Assembly (NCBI RefSeq): GCF_900106755.1 | Contig: NZ_FNNN01000019.1 | Location: 46,659-110,658, forward strand | Source of the DNA: Bacteroides faecis MAJ27 | GTDB lineage: Bacteria; Bacteroidota; Bacteroidia; Bacteroidales; Bacteroidaceae | Length of the DNA stretch: 64,000 bases | Direction: 5' to 3' | Part shown: positions 17,053-27,120 of the stretch, piece after piece | How the letters are laid out: every line of letters starts with the position of its first letter | Numbering within the stretch: position 1 is the first letter of the stretch | Position numbers and translations under genes: made by a program | The notes under the pieces: generated by a model | Databases searched by the model: none | Seen by the model: only the letters and a program-made list of their open reading frames with translations | Told to the model about the DNA's origin: nothing

Positions 17053-20000
17053 ATGGCACGAACTACTTTATTACTTTTGTCTATTCTTTTTCTACTGCCT
17101 GTAAACGCATCTGTCAAAAAATTGCAGGTCGAATACCTTACCAATCCTATCGGGCTGGACATTACAGTTCCCCGATTCAGCTGGCAATTGGAATCAGCAG
17201 AAAGAGGAGTGAAACAAATAGCTTATCAAATTACCGTAGCAACTGATGCAGCCTGTTCAAATACAGTCTGGACTTCCGGAAAGGTAGCATCCGACAAATC
17301 ACTGAACATCTGCTATGCAGGACCGGCTCTCGCACCTTCCACCCGTTATTATTGGAAAGTAACCGTATGGAACAATAAAACCGGTGAAGAAGCCTCAACA
17401 GAAAAGGCTTTTTTCGAAACAGGATTATTATCCGACGGATGGTCGGGAGCACAATGGATCAAAGCTACTCAAATAAACAAAAACTCTAAAATCAATCCGG
17501 AAGACAAAAAACAGGCCAAAGCACGCATGTTACTGGAAATGGATGTTACACTGACTTCCGGTAACGCATCCGTTCTTTTTGGCGCACGTGATGCTTCCAA
17601 TGTATTCATGTGGTCTGTCAATACACTGGATAACGAAAAAGAGCCTCTAATCAGAAGACATATTTACGAAGGAGGACGGCTGCAAAGCTCAGACACCCCC
17701 ATAGGCAAGTTCTTTTCCAAATCCGATTTACTGAATAAAGAACATCATCTGGCAATTGAAGCGAAAGAGGGAGTGATTAAGACTTCTATTGACGGAGTAC
17801 TGGTAGATACTTATACGGATACTGACTCAAAACTATCGAATGGATATATCGGTTTCCGGGCATTCAGAGGTAATAATACCAATGAAACGGCTATGTTCGA
17901 TAATATTGTACTGACAGAGTATGAGTTGAAAGACGGCAAAGAAGAAGCCAAAGTCGTTTTGAAAGAAGATTTTGAGAAACCTCAGTCCCTGTTTGAAGGA
18001 GGCGAAATCGTTTCAGTGGGAAATAATCACAAACTGAATATGGTTTCCGGCTCCGGTGATTATCGGGTGTTACAGGGTGCCATGAGCGGAGTACCTATGT
18101 TCCGTAAAGAATTTAAAGCAAAAAAGAAAATCGCATCTGCCCGCATCTACAGTTCGGCTCTGGGAGTTTATGATTTATTTATCAATGGACAGCGGGTAGG
18201 AAATAAGCTGGAAGATGGCAGCATACGCTATGACGAGCTGAAACCGGAGTGGACAGATTTCAGCAAAACAGCACATTACTTGACCTATGACATCACCCAT
18301 CTGCTCCAAAAAGGGACTAATGCGGTCGGTGCGCAAGTATCCTCCGGTTGGTGGAACAGCGATGTCTGTCACGGAGAATATGGCGGTCATGAAGTAGGAT
18401 TCATCGCAAAGATACTGCTGAAATATACAGATGGTACTTCGGAAACAGTAGTGACAGACCTTTCCTGGCTATCATCCATGGATGGTGCCATACGAATGGG
18501 AGACATCTACCACGGAGAAACGTATGACGCCCGAAAAGAAAGTGCATGGACAAAGCCCGGATATAATACCGCCAATTGGAATAAAACAGCTGTCAACCCT
18601 CACTTTAAAGGAGAATTAATCGCCTTTGCCGGACCAACCGTTCAAGTGCGCCCGCATTTGAACCGTACCCCTCTGTCTACTACCGTTTACCGAGGTGAGA
18701 AAGATGGAAAAATCAATGTGCTGAGTGTTACGGACAAACCGGCTCCCATTCGGTTAAAGAAAGGTGAAACGGCTATCTACAACTTAGGTCAGAACATGGT
18801 CGGCTGGGTTCGGTTCAAAGTAAAAGGTACTTCGGGCACGGAGATGAAACTCCGTTTCGGAGAAATGCTGAATGATACAGGAGACAAATCACGCGGTGAT
18901 GATGGTCCTGCCGGAAGTATATATACCGCCAACCTCAGAAGTGCGAAAGCAACATTGAAATATATTCTGAAAGGAAGCAAAGAAGGCGAGTCCTTCCATC
19001 CGTCCATGACTTTCTTCGGCTTTCAATATTGTGAGATAACGGCTAGTGAAGATATCGAGGTGCTTTCCCTGACAGGTGAAGTAGTTGGCTCTGCTACAGA
19101 AGAGGGAGCTTCGTTCGTCACCAGCAGCAGTTCGATCAATCAGCTGTATAGCAACGTCATGTGGGGACAGAGAGGTAACTATCTGAGCATCCCTACCGAC
19201 TGTCCGCAAAGAGACGAGCGTTTGGGATGGACCGGAGATACGCAAGTATTCTGTCGTGCCGCTTCCTATAATGCAAACGTATCCGCTTTCTTTGAAAAAT
19301 GGATGAGAGATATGCGCGACGGTCAAAGAAGTGACGGTGCCTATCCGGATGTAGCCCCTCACTCATGGGTAGGTTATGGGCAGGCAGCCTGGGCAGATGC
19401 CGGCATCATCGTTCCCTGGACAATCTATCTGATGTACGACAATAAAAAGATATTGCAGGACAACTATGCATCTATGGAAAAATACATGGAATTCCTGTCA
19501 CATCAAAAAGGAGACGGATATAACTATAACGGTGCCGGAACAAATTACGGTGACTGGTTATCATACGAAGATACTGAACGCCGTTTTGTCAGCGTATGCT
19601 ATTACGCATATACGGCACAATTGATGGCCAAAATTTCGGAAGCGCTGAAAACAGATGACTGTGATGCCTATGCCGCTAAAGCGAAAGCCTATAGAAATCT
19701 GGCACAGGAGATCAAGGAAGAATTCCAGACACGCTATGTGGACGCAGACGGAGACTTAAAGCAAAAGAGCCAGACAGCCTACCTGCTTGCCCTGAAACAG
19801 GATTTGTTTCCAACAGAAGAAGCCAGGAAGAAAGGACTGGAAACACTGACCCGCAAAATTGCCGGTAACGGCAATCGCCTGAGCACAGGATTCGTGGGCA
19901 CAGCCATCCTGAACCAGACATTAAGCCAGTTCGGAGAATCGGATACAGCTTATAACCTATTGCTCCAACGAGGCAATCCTTCCTGGCTATATAGCATAGA

Positions 20001-20508
20001 CCAAGGAGCAACGACTATCTGGGAGCGCTGGGATTCATATACTAAGGAGAAAGGCTTTGGCCCTGTATCCATGAACTCGTTCAATCATTATTCATACGGG
20101 GCAGTTTCCGAATGGATGTACCGTACAATGGGCGGTATCGATATTGACGAAACACGTCCGGGATTCAAACACATCGTATTACAGCCGGTTCCGGACAACC
20201 GTACGGAAATTCCCGCCGGTCAGGAACGGATTAACTGGGTCAATGCATCTTTCCCTTCCTGTTATGGAGACATCAAGAGCAGCTGGAAAAAAGAAAATGA
20301 CGGAGCGGTTTCTTATCAAATAAGCATACCGGCCAACACCACCGCAACTCTTCACTTACAATTGCCCACCCTCGACTACGTGGTAGAAGAAAGCGGAAAA
20401 GCTGCTGTAAAAGCAGAAGGCGTTTCTTCGATTACCTTCATGAACGGGAAAGCTGTATTGGAGTTACAGTCCGGTAGTTATCAGTTTGTAGTTAAAAAAG
20501 GAAAATAA
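17053..20508 (+). CDS. GH78 alpha-L-rhamnosidase (large, with inserted domain)
   Basis: A 1151-residue secreted enzyme (signal MARTTLLLLSILFLLPVNA) that releases terminal alpha-L-rhamnose. An N-terminal fibronectin-like Bac_rhamnosid N domain (TNPIGLDITVPRFSWQL) covers about 20-140. Residues about 145-300 are an extra lectin-like beta-sandwich (SVLFGARDASNVFMW, NGYIGFRAF) not present in the second GH78 here. The alpha/alpha barrel has the catalytic acid segment DCPQRDERLGWTGD (about 716-729) and WERWDSY (about 989). It is followed after 10 bases by a second GH78 gene, so the two are co-transcribed. A -7 element TATATTTG lies at 17004-17011. Confidence 0.92.
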   Translation: MARTTLLLLSILFLLPVNASVKKLQVEYLTNPIGLDITVPRFSWQLESAERGVKQIAYQITVATDAACSNTVWTSGKVASDKSLNICYAGPALAPSTRYYWKVTVWNNKTGEEASTEKAFFETGLLSDGWSGAQWIKATQINKNSKINPEDKKQAKARMLLEMDVTLTSGNASVLFGARDASNVFMWSVNTLDNEKEPLIRRHIYEGGRLQSSDTPIGKFFSKSDLLNKEHHLAIEAKEGVIKTSIDGVLVDTYTDTDSKLSNGYIGFRAFRGNNTNETAMFDNIVLTEYELKDGKEEAKVVLKEDFEKPQSLFEGGEIVSVGNNHKLNMVSGSGDYRVLQGAMSGVPMFRKEFKAKKKIASARIYSSALGVYDLFINGQRVGNKLEDGSIRYDELKPEWTDFSKTAHYLTYDITHLLQKGTNAVGAQVSSGWWNSDVCHGEYGGHEVGFIAKILLKYTDGTSETVVTDLSWLSSMDGAIRMGDIYHGETYDARKESAWTKPGYNTANWNKTAVNPHFKGELIAFAGPTVQVRPHLNRTPLSTTVYRGEKDGKINVLSVTDKPAPIRLKKGETAIYNLGQNMVGWVRFKVKGTSGTEMKLRFGEMLNDTGDKSRGDDGPAGSIYTANLRSAKATLKYILKGSKEGESFHPSMTFFGFQYCEITASEDIEVLSLTGEVVGSATEEGASFVTSSSSINQLYSNVMWGQRGNYLSIPTDCPQRDERLGWTGDTQVFCRAASYNANVSAFFEKWMRDMRDGQRSDGAYPDVAPHSWVGYGQAAWADAGIIVPWTIYLMYDNKKILQDNYASMEKYMEFLSHQKGDGYNYNGAGTNYGDWLSYEDTERRFVSVCYYAYTAQLMAKISEALKTDDCDAYAAKAKAYRNLAQEIKEEFQTRYVDADGDLKQKSQTAYLLALKQDLFPTEEARKKGLETLTRKIAGNGNRLSTGFVGTAILNQTLSQFGESDTAYNLLLQRGNPSWLYSIDQGATTIWERWDSYTKEKGFGPVSMNSFNHYSYGAVSEWMYRTMGGIDIDETRPGFKHIVLQPVPDNRTEIPAGQERINWVNASFPSCYGDIKSSWKKENDGAVSYQISIPANTTATLHLQLPTLDYVVEESGKAAVKAEGVSSITFMNGKAVLELQSGSYQFVVKKGK

Positions 20509-20518
20509 ATAGAACAGG

Positions 20519-23164
20519 ATGAAAAATATATATTTAGTTACCGCACTTGCGTTTTGTACCCTGCAATCAATATCTGCCCAAAAGCAAGAAGCGTGCAAGC
20601 CTGCGAATCTTCAATGTGACCACCTTGTCAATCCTTTAGGTATCGATCATGCCAATCCCAGATTGTCATGGATGCTGAACGATACACGACAAGGAGCACG
20701 CCAGACCGCTTATCAACTATTAGTCAGTACAGACTCACTGAAAGTAAACGATGAGAAAGGAGATATCTGGAATTCGGGAAAGAAAGAATCGGACGAGATT
20801 CTTGTGACTTATCCGGAAAAGAATCTCCGGCCTTTTACGAAATATTACTGGAAAGTAAATGTATGGGACAAGGACGGAGTTAAAGCCTCTTCGGACATCA
20901 ACAGCTTTGAAACAGGAATGATGGGAATGCAAAACTGGCAGGGTGCCTGGATTGGCGACAACAGAGATATCAATTATAAGCCGGCTCCGTATTTCAGAAA
21001 AACATTCAATACCCAAAAGAAGATAAAATCAGCCAGAGCCTATATTGCAGTGGCTGGTCTGTACGAATTGTATATAAATGGAGAAAAGATCGGTAATCAC
21101 CGGTTAGACCCACTATATACCCGTTTTGACAGAAGGAACTTTTATGTGACTTATGATGTGACCCGGCAATTGCAAAAAGGCAAAAATGCAATTGGAGTAT
21201 TGCTAGGAAATGGCTGGTATAACCACCAGTCAAAGGCAGTATGGGACTTTGACCGTGCACCGTGGCGTAACCGTCCTGCCTTCTGCATGAATCTGAGAAT
21301 TACATACGAAGACGGCAGCGTCGAAGTTATCCCTTCCGAAAGAGACTGGAAAACATCATCTGGCGCATTGATATTCAACAGCATCTACACAGCAGAGCAT
21401 TATGATGCCCGTCTGGAGCAGAAAGACTGGAGTACTGCAGATTTTGACGACTCCAAATGGAACGGAGTAGGTTACCGAGGAGCCCCTTCTCAAAATGTGG
21501 TATCCCAACAGGTTCAGCCAATCCGTATCGTAGAAACAATACCTGCAAATACATGGAAGAAAATAAATGATTCCACTTATATATTCGACTTTGCCAGAAA
21601 TATGTCCGGAGTTACCCGCATTAAAGTATCCGGAGAAGAGGGAACGGTCGTAAAACTCAAACACGGCGAACGCCTCTATGACAACGGACGGGTAAACACA
21701 TCGAATATAGATGTATACCACCGTCCGGTAGATGATTCGGACCCATTCCAGACAGATATCCTTATCCTTAGCGGAAAAGGGGAAGATGAATTTATGGCTC
21801 GGTTCAATTACAAAGGCTTCAGATATGTGGAAGTGACAAGCAGCAAACCAATTGAATTACAGCAAAATAGCCTGACTGCCTACTTTGTTCACAGTGACGT
21901 TCCTCAAAAAGGGGAGATAAGTACGTCGAATCCACTTGTCAACCGTTTGTGGTGGGCTACTAACAATGCCTATCTATCTAACTTGATGGGATATCCCACA
22001 GACTGTCCTCAACGTGAGAAGAACGGCTGGACGGGCGACGGACACTTTGCGATTGAAACCGCCTTATACAATTACGATGGAATCACCGTTTATGAAAAAT
22101 GGCTGGCAGACCACCGGGATGAACAACAGCCGAATGGAGTATTGCCCGACATCATCCCTACAGGAGGCTGGGGATATGGCACGGATAATGGTCTGGACTG
22201 GACAAGTACCATCGCAATCATTCCATGGAATATCTACCTGTTCTACGGAGACAGCAAATTATTGTCAGACTGCTATGAAAATATAAAACGATATGTGAAT
22301 TATGTAGATCGTACCAGCCCGAACGGTTTGACTTCATGGGGAAGAGGCGACTGGGTTCCTGTAAAATCCCATTCATCGAAAGAGTTGACTTCATCAGTAT
22401 ACTTCTATGTAGACACAAAGATACTGGCAAACGCGGCAAAACTGTTCAACAAGCAAGAAGATTACGAACACTACCAGGCTCTTGCCGAGAAAATAAAGAA
22501 TGCAATCAACGCTAAATATCTGAATAGAGAAACCGGAATCTATGCCAGCGGTGTCCAGACAGAGTTAAGCGTACCTTTGATGTGGGGAGTTGTTCCCGAA
22601 GATATGAAAACAAAAGTAGCCAGGAATCTGGCAAAGAAAGTGGAAGAAGCCGGTTTCCATCTGGATGTAGGGGTATTGGGAGCCAAAGCCATACTGAACG
22701 CTCTGAGTGAAAACGGAGAAGCGGAGACTGCTTATAAAGTAGCTGCACAAGATACATATCCTTCATGGGGATGCTGGATAGCCAACGGTGCCACTACCCT
22801 ATTGGAAAATTGGGATTTGAATGCCACACGTGATATCTCCGACAATCACATGATGTTCGGAGAAATCGGCGGATGGTTCTATAAAGGTTTGGGGGGTATC
22901 TTCCCCGATCCGCAACAGCCCGGTTTTAAACACATTATTCTGCGCCCCAATTTCCCGAGTGATTTGAAGCAATTTGAAGCCAGACATCACTCTCCCTATG
23001 GAGAAATCATTTCAAAATGGGAACGCAAGAAAAAAAGTGTTGTATATGTGGTTACTATTCCAGCTAACAGTAGTGCTACTTTATATTTGCCGGATCATGT
23101 AAAAGGAGAACGTATGATAGAACTAGAAGCGGGGCAGCATCAGTTTGAATGGAAGTTATTCTAA
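20519..23164 (+). CDS. GH78 alpha-L-rhamnosidase
   Basis: An 881-residue secreted rhamnosidase with signal peptide MKNIYLVTALAFCTLQSISA. The domain order is the standard GH78 one without the inserted domain of its neighbour: fibronectin-like N domain (LVNPLGIDHANPRLSWML), carbohydrate-binding-like domain (IAVAGLYELYINGEKIG), then the alpha/alpha barrel with TDCPQREKNGWTGDGHF (about 494-510) containing the acid Glu, and a C-terminal beta domain (FEARHHSPYGEIISKW). Ten bases separate it from the preceding GH78, and 95 bases from the esterase that follows. The three together look like a small rhamnoglycan-processing set without SusCD. Confidence 0.93.
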   Translation: MKNIYLVTALAFCTLQSISAQKQEACKPANLQCDHLVNPLGIDHANPRLSWMLNDTRQGARQTAYQLLVSTDSLKVNDEKGDIWNSGKKESDEILVTYPEKNLRPFTKYYWKVNVWDKDGVKASSDINSFETGMMGMQNWQGAWIGDNRDINYKPAPYFRKTFNTQKKIKSARAYIAVAGLYELYINGEKIGNHRLDPLYTRFDRRNFYVTYDVTRQLQKGKNAIGVLLGNGWYNHQSKAVWDFDRAPWRNRPAFCMNLRITYEDGSVEVIPSERDWKTSSGALIFNSIYTAEHYDARLEQKDWSTADFDDSKWNGVGYRGAPSQNVVSQQVQPIRIVETIPANTWKKINDSTYIFDFARNMSGVTRIKVSGEEGTVVKLKHGERLYDNGRVNTSNIDVYHRPVDDSDPFQTDILILSGKGEDEFMARFNYKGFRYVEVTSSKPIELQQNSLTAYFVHSDVPQKGEISTSNPLVNRLWWATNNAYLSNLMGYPTDCPQREKNGWTGDGHFAIETALYNYDGITVYEKWLADHRDEQQPNGVLPDIIPTGGWGYGTDNGLDWTSTIAIIPWNIYLFYGDSKLLSDCYENIKRYVNYVDRTSPNGLTSWGRGDWVPVKSHSSKELTSSVYFYVDTKILANAAKLFNKQEDYEHYQALAEKIKNAINAKYLNRETGIYASGVQTELSVPLMWGVVPEDMKTKVARNLAKKVEEAGFHLDVGVLGAKAILNALSENGEAETAYKVAAQDTYPSWGCWIANGATTLLENWDLNATRDISDNHMMFGEIGGWFYKGLGGIFPDPQQPGFKHIILRPNFPSDLKQFEARHHSPYGEIISKWERKKKSVVYVVTIPANSSATLYLPDHVKGERMIELEAGQHQFEWKLF

Positions 23165-23259
23165 CCTCAAAACTAATTTTTACCCGTAATAGAACATTTA
23201 GTCTACCTCTGTCTTTCTAATCTTTCCTAATATTGCATCGTAATTAATGAACTAATAAT

Positions 23260-24618
23260 ATGAAAAGTAGGACAACACATTTAATGACATCTATTTTGAA
23301 TAGTAAAATGAATATGAGAAGATTTTGTTTGTCTGTCGGAGTATTGTTAACGACTCTGCTGGCTGTAGCCGAGAACAACCCCTATCGGAGTGACGTATTC
23401 TGGGTGACAGTCCCCAACCACTCCGACTGGCTTTACAAAACCGGAGAACAGGCAAGTGTAGAAGTGCAATTTTATAAATATGGCATTCCGGGAGACAACA
23501 TCATTGTTAACTATGAAACAGGTGGAGAGATGATGCCCGCCGACAGTAAAGGAACAGTAACTCTACAGAAAGGGAAAGCAGTAATCCCCATAGGTACCAT
23601 GAAAGAACCGGGCTTCCGTGACTGTCGCCTGACAGCCACAGTAGACGGTAAGACTTATTCTCATCATGTAAAAGTAGGCTTCTCTCCTGAAAAGCTGCGT
23701 CCATACACTACTATGCCTGCTGATTTTCAGGAATTCTGGAAGAAAGAAAAAACTGAACTGGCTAAATGTCCACTGGTATACACCAAAGAACATGTGAAAA
23801 AGTATTCTACGGATAAAATAGACTGCTATCTCATTAAACTCCAGATAAACCAACGCGGGCAAAGCATCTACGGTTATTTGTTTTATCCGAAAAAGGAAGG
23901 CAAATTTCCTGTTGTGCTATGCCCTCCGGGAGCCGGAATCAAGACCATCAAAGAGCCTTTACGCCATAAATACTACGCAGAACAAGGTTGTATCCGTTTC
24001 GAAATTGAAATTCACGGACTGAATCCGGAAATGAGCGAGGAAGAGTTCCGGGAAATCAGCGCAGCTTTCAACGGCAGAGAGAATGGATATTTGTCCAATG
24101 GTCTGGACAGCCGCGACAATTATTATATGAAACGTGTATATCTGGCATGTGTCCGTAGTATCGACTTTCTCACTTCCCTGCCGGAATGGGACGAAAAGAA
24201 TGTGGTTGTTCAGGGAGGCAGCCAGGGAGGTGCTTTGGCATTGGTTACCGCCGGACTGGACCAACGGGTAACAGCATGTGTCGCCAATCATCCGGCATTA
24301 AGTGATATGGCAGGATATAAAGCCGGCCGTGCAGGAGGTTATCCACACTTCTTCAGAAATTCCGTAGATATGGATACGCCCGAAAAAATAAAAACAATGG
24401 CTTATTATGATGTCGTGAACTTTGCTAAACTAATTAAAGCTGATACCTATATGACATGGGGATTCAACGACAATGTATGTCCGCCAACCACCAGCTATAT
24501 TGTATACAATATGCTGAACTGTCCGAAGGAATCACTGATTACGCCCATCAACGAGCACTGGACTTCCAGTGATACGGAGTATGGACATTTACTATGGATA
24601 AAAAAACATCTGAGATAA
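23260..24618 (+). CDS. CE7-type (AXE1 family) carbohydrate esterase
   Basis: A 452-residue secreted alpha/beta hydrolase. An N-terminal beta domain (about 40-140) precedes the AXE1 catalytic domain. The nucleophile is in GGSQGG (Ser around 321), the Asp is in GFNDNVCPP (around 403), and the terminal GH (around 442) supplies His. CE7 members deacetylate xylo-oligosaccharides and other sugars. Next to two GH78 genes it probably removes acetyl groups from a rhamnose-containing glycan. Start: the ATG at 23260 is used, but ATGs at 23308 and 23314 (MRRFCLSVGVLL) would begin directly at the signal peptide and are equally plausible. Confidence 0.85.
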   Translation: MKSRTTHLMTSILNSKMNMRRFCLSVGVLLTTLLAVAENNPYRSDVFWVTVPNHSDWLYKTGEQASVEVQFYKYGIPGDNIIVNYETGGEMMPADSKGTVTLQKGKAVIPIGTMKEPGFRDCRLTATVDGKTYSHHVKVGFSPEKLRPYTTMPADFQEFWKKEKTELAKCPLVYTKEHVKKYSTDKIDCYLIKLQINQRGQSIYGYLFYPKKEGKFPVVLCPPGAGIKTIKEPLRHKYYAEQGCIRFEIEIHGLNPEMSEEEFREISAAFNGRENGYLSNGLDSRDNYYMKRVYLACVRSIDFLTSLPEWDEKNVVVQGGSQGGALALVTAGLDQRVTACVANHPALSDMAGYKAGRAGGYPHFFRNSVDMDTPEKIKTMAYYDVVNFAKLIKADTYMTWGFNDNVCPPTTSYIVYNMLNCPKESLITPINEHWTSSDTEYGHLLWIKKHLR

Positions 24619-24683
24619 AACAGAATAATCACAAGATTACCAACAGACAAGATTACTCATAGATATCTTCCAAACATAAAAAG

Positions 24684-24714
24684 CCCCTGTTACAACTATA
24701 ATTTGTTACAGGGG
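24684..24714. terminator. Bidirectional terminator, esterase / membrane protein
   Basis: Perfect 12-bp arms CCCCTGTTACAA (24684-24695) and TTGTTACAGGGG (24703-24714) with a seven-base loop, between convergent genes. Confidence 0.85.
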
Positions 24715-24761
24715 TAAATAACTTAAATATTAGCTTCCAGGAAAACAAAATGTTTTAGCCA

Positions 24762-25214
24762 TTAATCATCCCACTCCGACGCAGGAAGAGTTTTCTTGCC
24801 ATACCACTTCATCCAGGCAAAAGACTTCCTCTTTCGCAGATACATAGCATCCCCACAGAAAGTCAAAGCTTCCCAATCGAAAACTGAATGAGGAAAAAAC
24901 ATTTTCTCAAACCAGTAAAACAGATGATATGCTATGAACGGAAGTATCATCCACCACCATGATAACCACAGTGATAAGGCCAATGCCGGGATTAAAGTCA
25001 ATAAAAAACATTCCCAGAATTGCCGCGCATGTATTCTCAACTCCATTTCCTCCCAGACTTCCAGATACTTATACCGAGTGAAGAATAACCCTCCTATCAT
25101 AAAATAATGCTTCTTTTTCCCTAAAAAGCATTTCGCTAAAAAATTGTTGTAAAATATCATATACCCTTTTTTGTTGTGTAATAACATAAACGGAAAAAAC
25201 ATACAAATGTTCAC
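24762..25214 (-). CDS. Hypothetical membrane protein
   Basis: A 150-residue protein I do not recognise. Residues about 65-105 contain two close hydrophobic segments rich in Trp and Leu (FLLTLIPALALSLWLSWWW, then IAYHLFYWFEKMF), so it is probably a two-pass inner-membrane hairpin. The C-terminus has a basic patch (LRKRKSFAWMKWYGKK) and ends in EWDD. The first 40 residues are hydrophobic and irregular, so the true start may be the ATG at codon 19 or 39. No partner gene is evident. Confidence 0.6.
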   Translation of the reverse strand: MNICMFFPFMLLHNKKGYMIFYNNFLAKCFLGKKKHYFMIGGLFFTRYKYLEVWEEMELRIHARQFWECFLLTLIPALALSLWLSWWWMILPFIAYHLFYWFEKMFFPHSVFDWEALTFCGDAMYLRKRKSFAWMKWYGKKTLPASEWDD

Positions 25215-25361
25215 TAAGTAAGTCTAATCTAACAGTTATTTCCTTTCCCTGGAATACAACAACATTATTGCCACGCTTGTTTTTTGCGGCGCGAAGTTAC
25301 GAACTTATATTTATACAATGACTATAAATTCCAAAATAAATATCTTAAATAAAATTATTAT

Positions 25362-27035
25362 CTAATATTTGAAGCTACTTCCTCCCAAAAACTCTCTGAG
25401 CAAAGATGTCGGGGGGATTTCTTTATCCTGCACCGGAACGAAATATTTAATAAATTTCAGTAACCGATATGCCTCACAATATTCCGGACAATTGCGCGGT
25501 ACTCCCATCAGAATGGGTTCCGCATGTAAACGAAGAACCGCAAATTCATACAGCAAAGCAGAATTGAACATGACATCAGCATTTTCCTGATAAGGAAAAA
25601 TCCATTTATCTTCACCGGCACGCACACTGGGCCAACGGGAAATAGTCTCGCGAGCCGAATATCCCCGATAATTAAAATCACGAATAATGCGGCGGAGCAG
25701 ACGATTATCAGTCGTAGGTATCCAGTTGTGGTCATCCAAAGAAATAGTAGTCAATGCCGAAACATAAATCTTAAACTTCTTTTCCTCGGGAATATGTGGT
25801 GTCAATTCCGGATTCAACGCATGAATACCTTCCAATATCAAAATGGTATTATCTTCTATTTTCAGTTTATCACCTTTATACTCTTTCTTTCCAAGAGAAA
25901 AGTTAAAGCGGGGAAGTTCCACCTCTTCACCACGCAGCAAAGCCTGTAACTGCTGATTAAACAGTTCCAGATCGAGCGCATAAAGAGACTCGTAATCATA
26001 GTTGCCGTTTTCATCCAAAGGAGTTTCCTCACGGTCTACAAAATAATTATCTAATGATATCGGGAACGGTTTGAGCCCGTTTGTCATCAACTGTATGGAG
26101 AGCCGTTTACTGAACGTTGTCTTTCCTGAAGACGACGGACCGGAAATCAGTACCAGTTTCACACGATTACCGTTTTCTCCCCGGTGGAAAATAGTATCGG
26201 CTATCTGGGCTATTTTCTTTTCCTGCAATGCTTCTCCCACATTAATCAAATCCGTAGCATGCCCCTCTTCGCAAGCGATATTAAAATCTCCGGCATTGTT
26301 AAGGCCTGTAATGTAACTCCAGTTCAGATACTCCTTAAATACATCCAGCATCTTTTCCTGCTTCACCACTTCTTCCAATACATCCGGATTGTCCTTATTC
26401 GGAATACGCAAAAGCAAGCCATCGTAATATTTCACGATGTCGAACAACTTTAGATACCCGGTGCTGGGCAACAGATTACCATAATAATAATCAATGGTAT
26501 CCCCTAACGTATAATAATAGGTATATAGTGAACCCGAAGTTTCGAGCAGTTTCACTTTATCATTCATTCCCCGTTCACTGAACACACGTACAGCCTCAGT
26601 CGTATGGCATTCGATCCGATGATAAGAAATATTTTCGGCTATGATTTCCTGCATGCGCTGCTTGATACGCGTCACATCTTCCAAGGTAATAGGACGTCCA
26701 ATTCTCAAATTACAGAAATAACCTTTAGATACCGGATGCTCCACATACAGTTTTCCTTCCGGAAAAAGTTCGCTGACAGCCTTAAACAAGACGAAGCAGA
26801 GCGACCGTACATAAGTGCGCATCCCTGACGAATCACGTACATCGAGGAACTCTACATCCTTATTATTATAAACCTTGAAATTGAGTCCTTCGGAGCGGTT
26901 ATTCACCTTGGCACTGACTACCTGATAAGGAAAATTAAGATTAAAACCGTAATAAATATCCAAAAGTGAGCTTCCGATAGGGAATTCTTTATAAATATTA
27001 TTATTTTTGCAACATATTTGTAACATCTGTTTCAT
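25362..27035 (-). CDS. Uridine-kinase-like nucleoside kinase with TGS/SAD N-terminus
   Basis: A 557-residue protein from the ATG at 27035 (MKQMLQICCKN); an in-frame ATG at 27062 would add nine residues. The N-terminal half is TGS-like (about 1-65) followed by a threonyl-tRNA-synthetase-like second additional domain (HPVSKGYFCNLRI, HRIECHTTEAVRVFSE). The C-terminal half is a P-loop kinase of the phosphoribulokinase/uridine kinase family: Walker A GPSSSGKTTFSKR, SLDNYFVDRE, LILEGIHALNPEL. The arrangement is common in Bacteroidetes and Firmicutes and is annotated as nucleoside kinase; the exact substrate is not known. Confidence 0.85.
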   Translation of the reverse strand: MKQMLQICCKNNNIYKEFPIGSSLLDIYYGFNLNFPYQVVSAKVNNRSEGLNFKVYNNKDVEFLDVRDSSGMRTYVRSLCFVLFKAVSELFPEGKLYVEHPVSKGYFCNLRIGRPITLEDVTRIKQRMQEIIAENISYHRIECHTTEAVRVFSERGMNDKVKLLETSGSLYTYYYTLGDTIDYYYGNLLPSTGYLKLFDIVKYYDGLLLRIPNKDNPDVLEEVVKQEKMLDVFKEYLNWSYITGLNNAGDFNIACEEGHATDLINVGEALQEKKIAQIADTIFHRGENGNRVKLVLISGPSSSGKTTFSKRLSIQLMTNGLKPFPISLDNYFVDREETPLDENGNYDYESLYALDLELFNQQLQALLRGEEVELPRFNFSLGKKEYKGDKLKIEDNTILILEGIHALNPELTPHIPEEKKFKIYVSALTTISLDDHNWIPTTDNRLLRRIIRDFNYRGYSARETISRWPSVRAGEDKWIFPYQENADVMFNSALLYEFAVLRLHAEPILMGVPRNCPEYCEAYRLLKFIKYFVPVQDKEIPPTSLLREFLGGSSFKY

Positions 27036-27120
27036 CGTAGTCTGTTTATAAGGTGAATACATGGGACTAAATATACTTAGTAATCAGATAGAGAACAAAC
27101 AACCACTAAAATTATTATAG

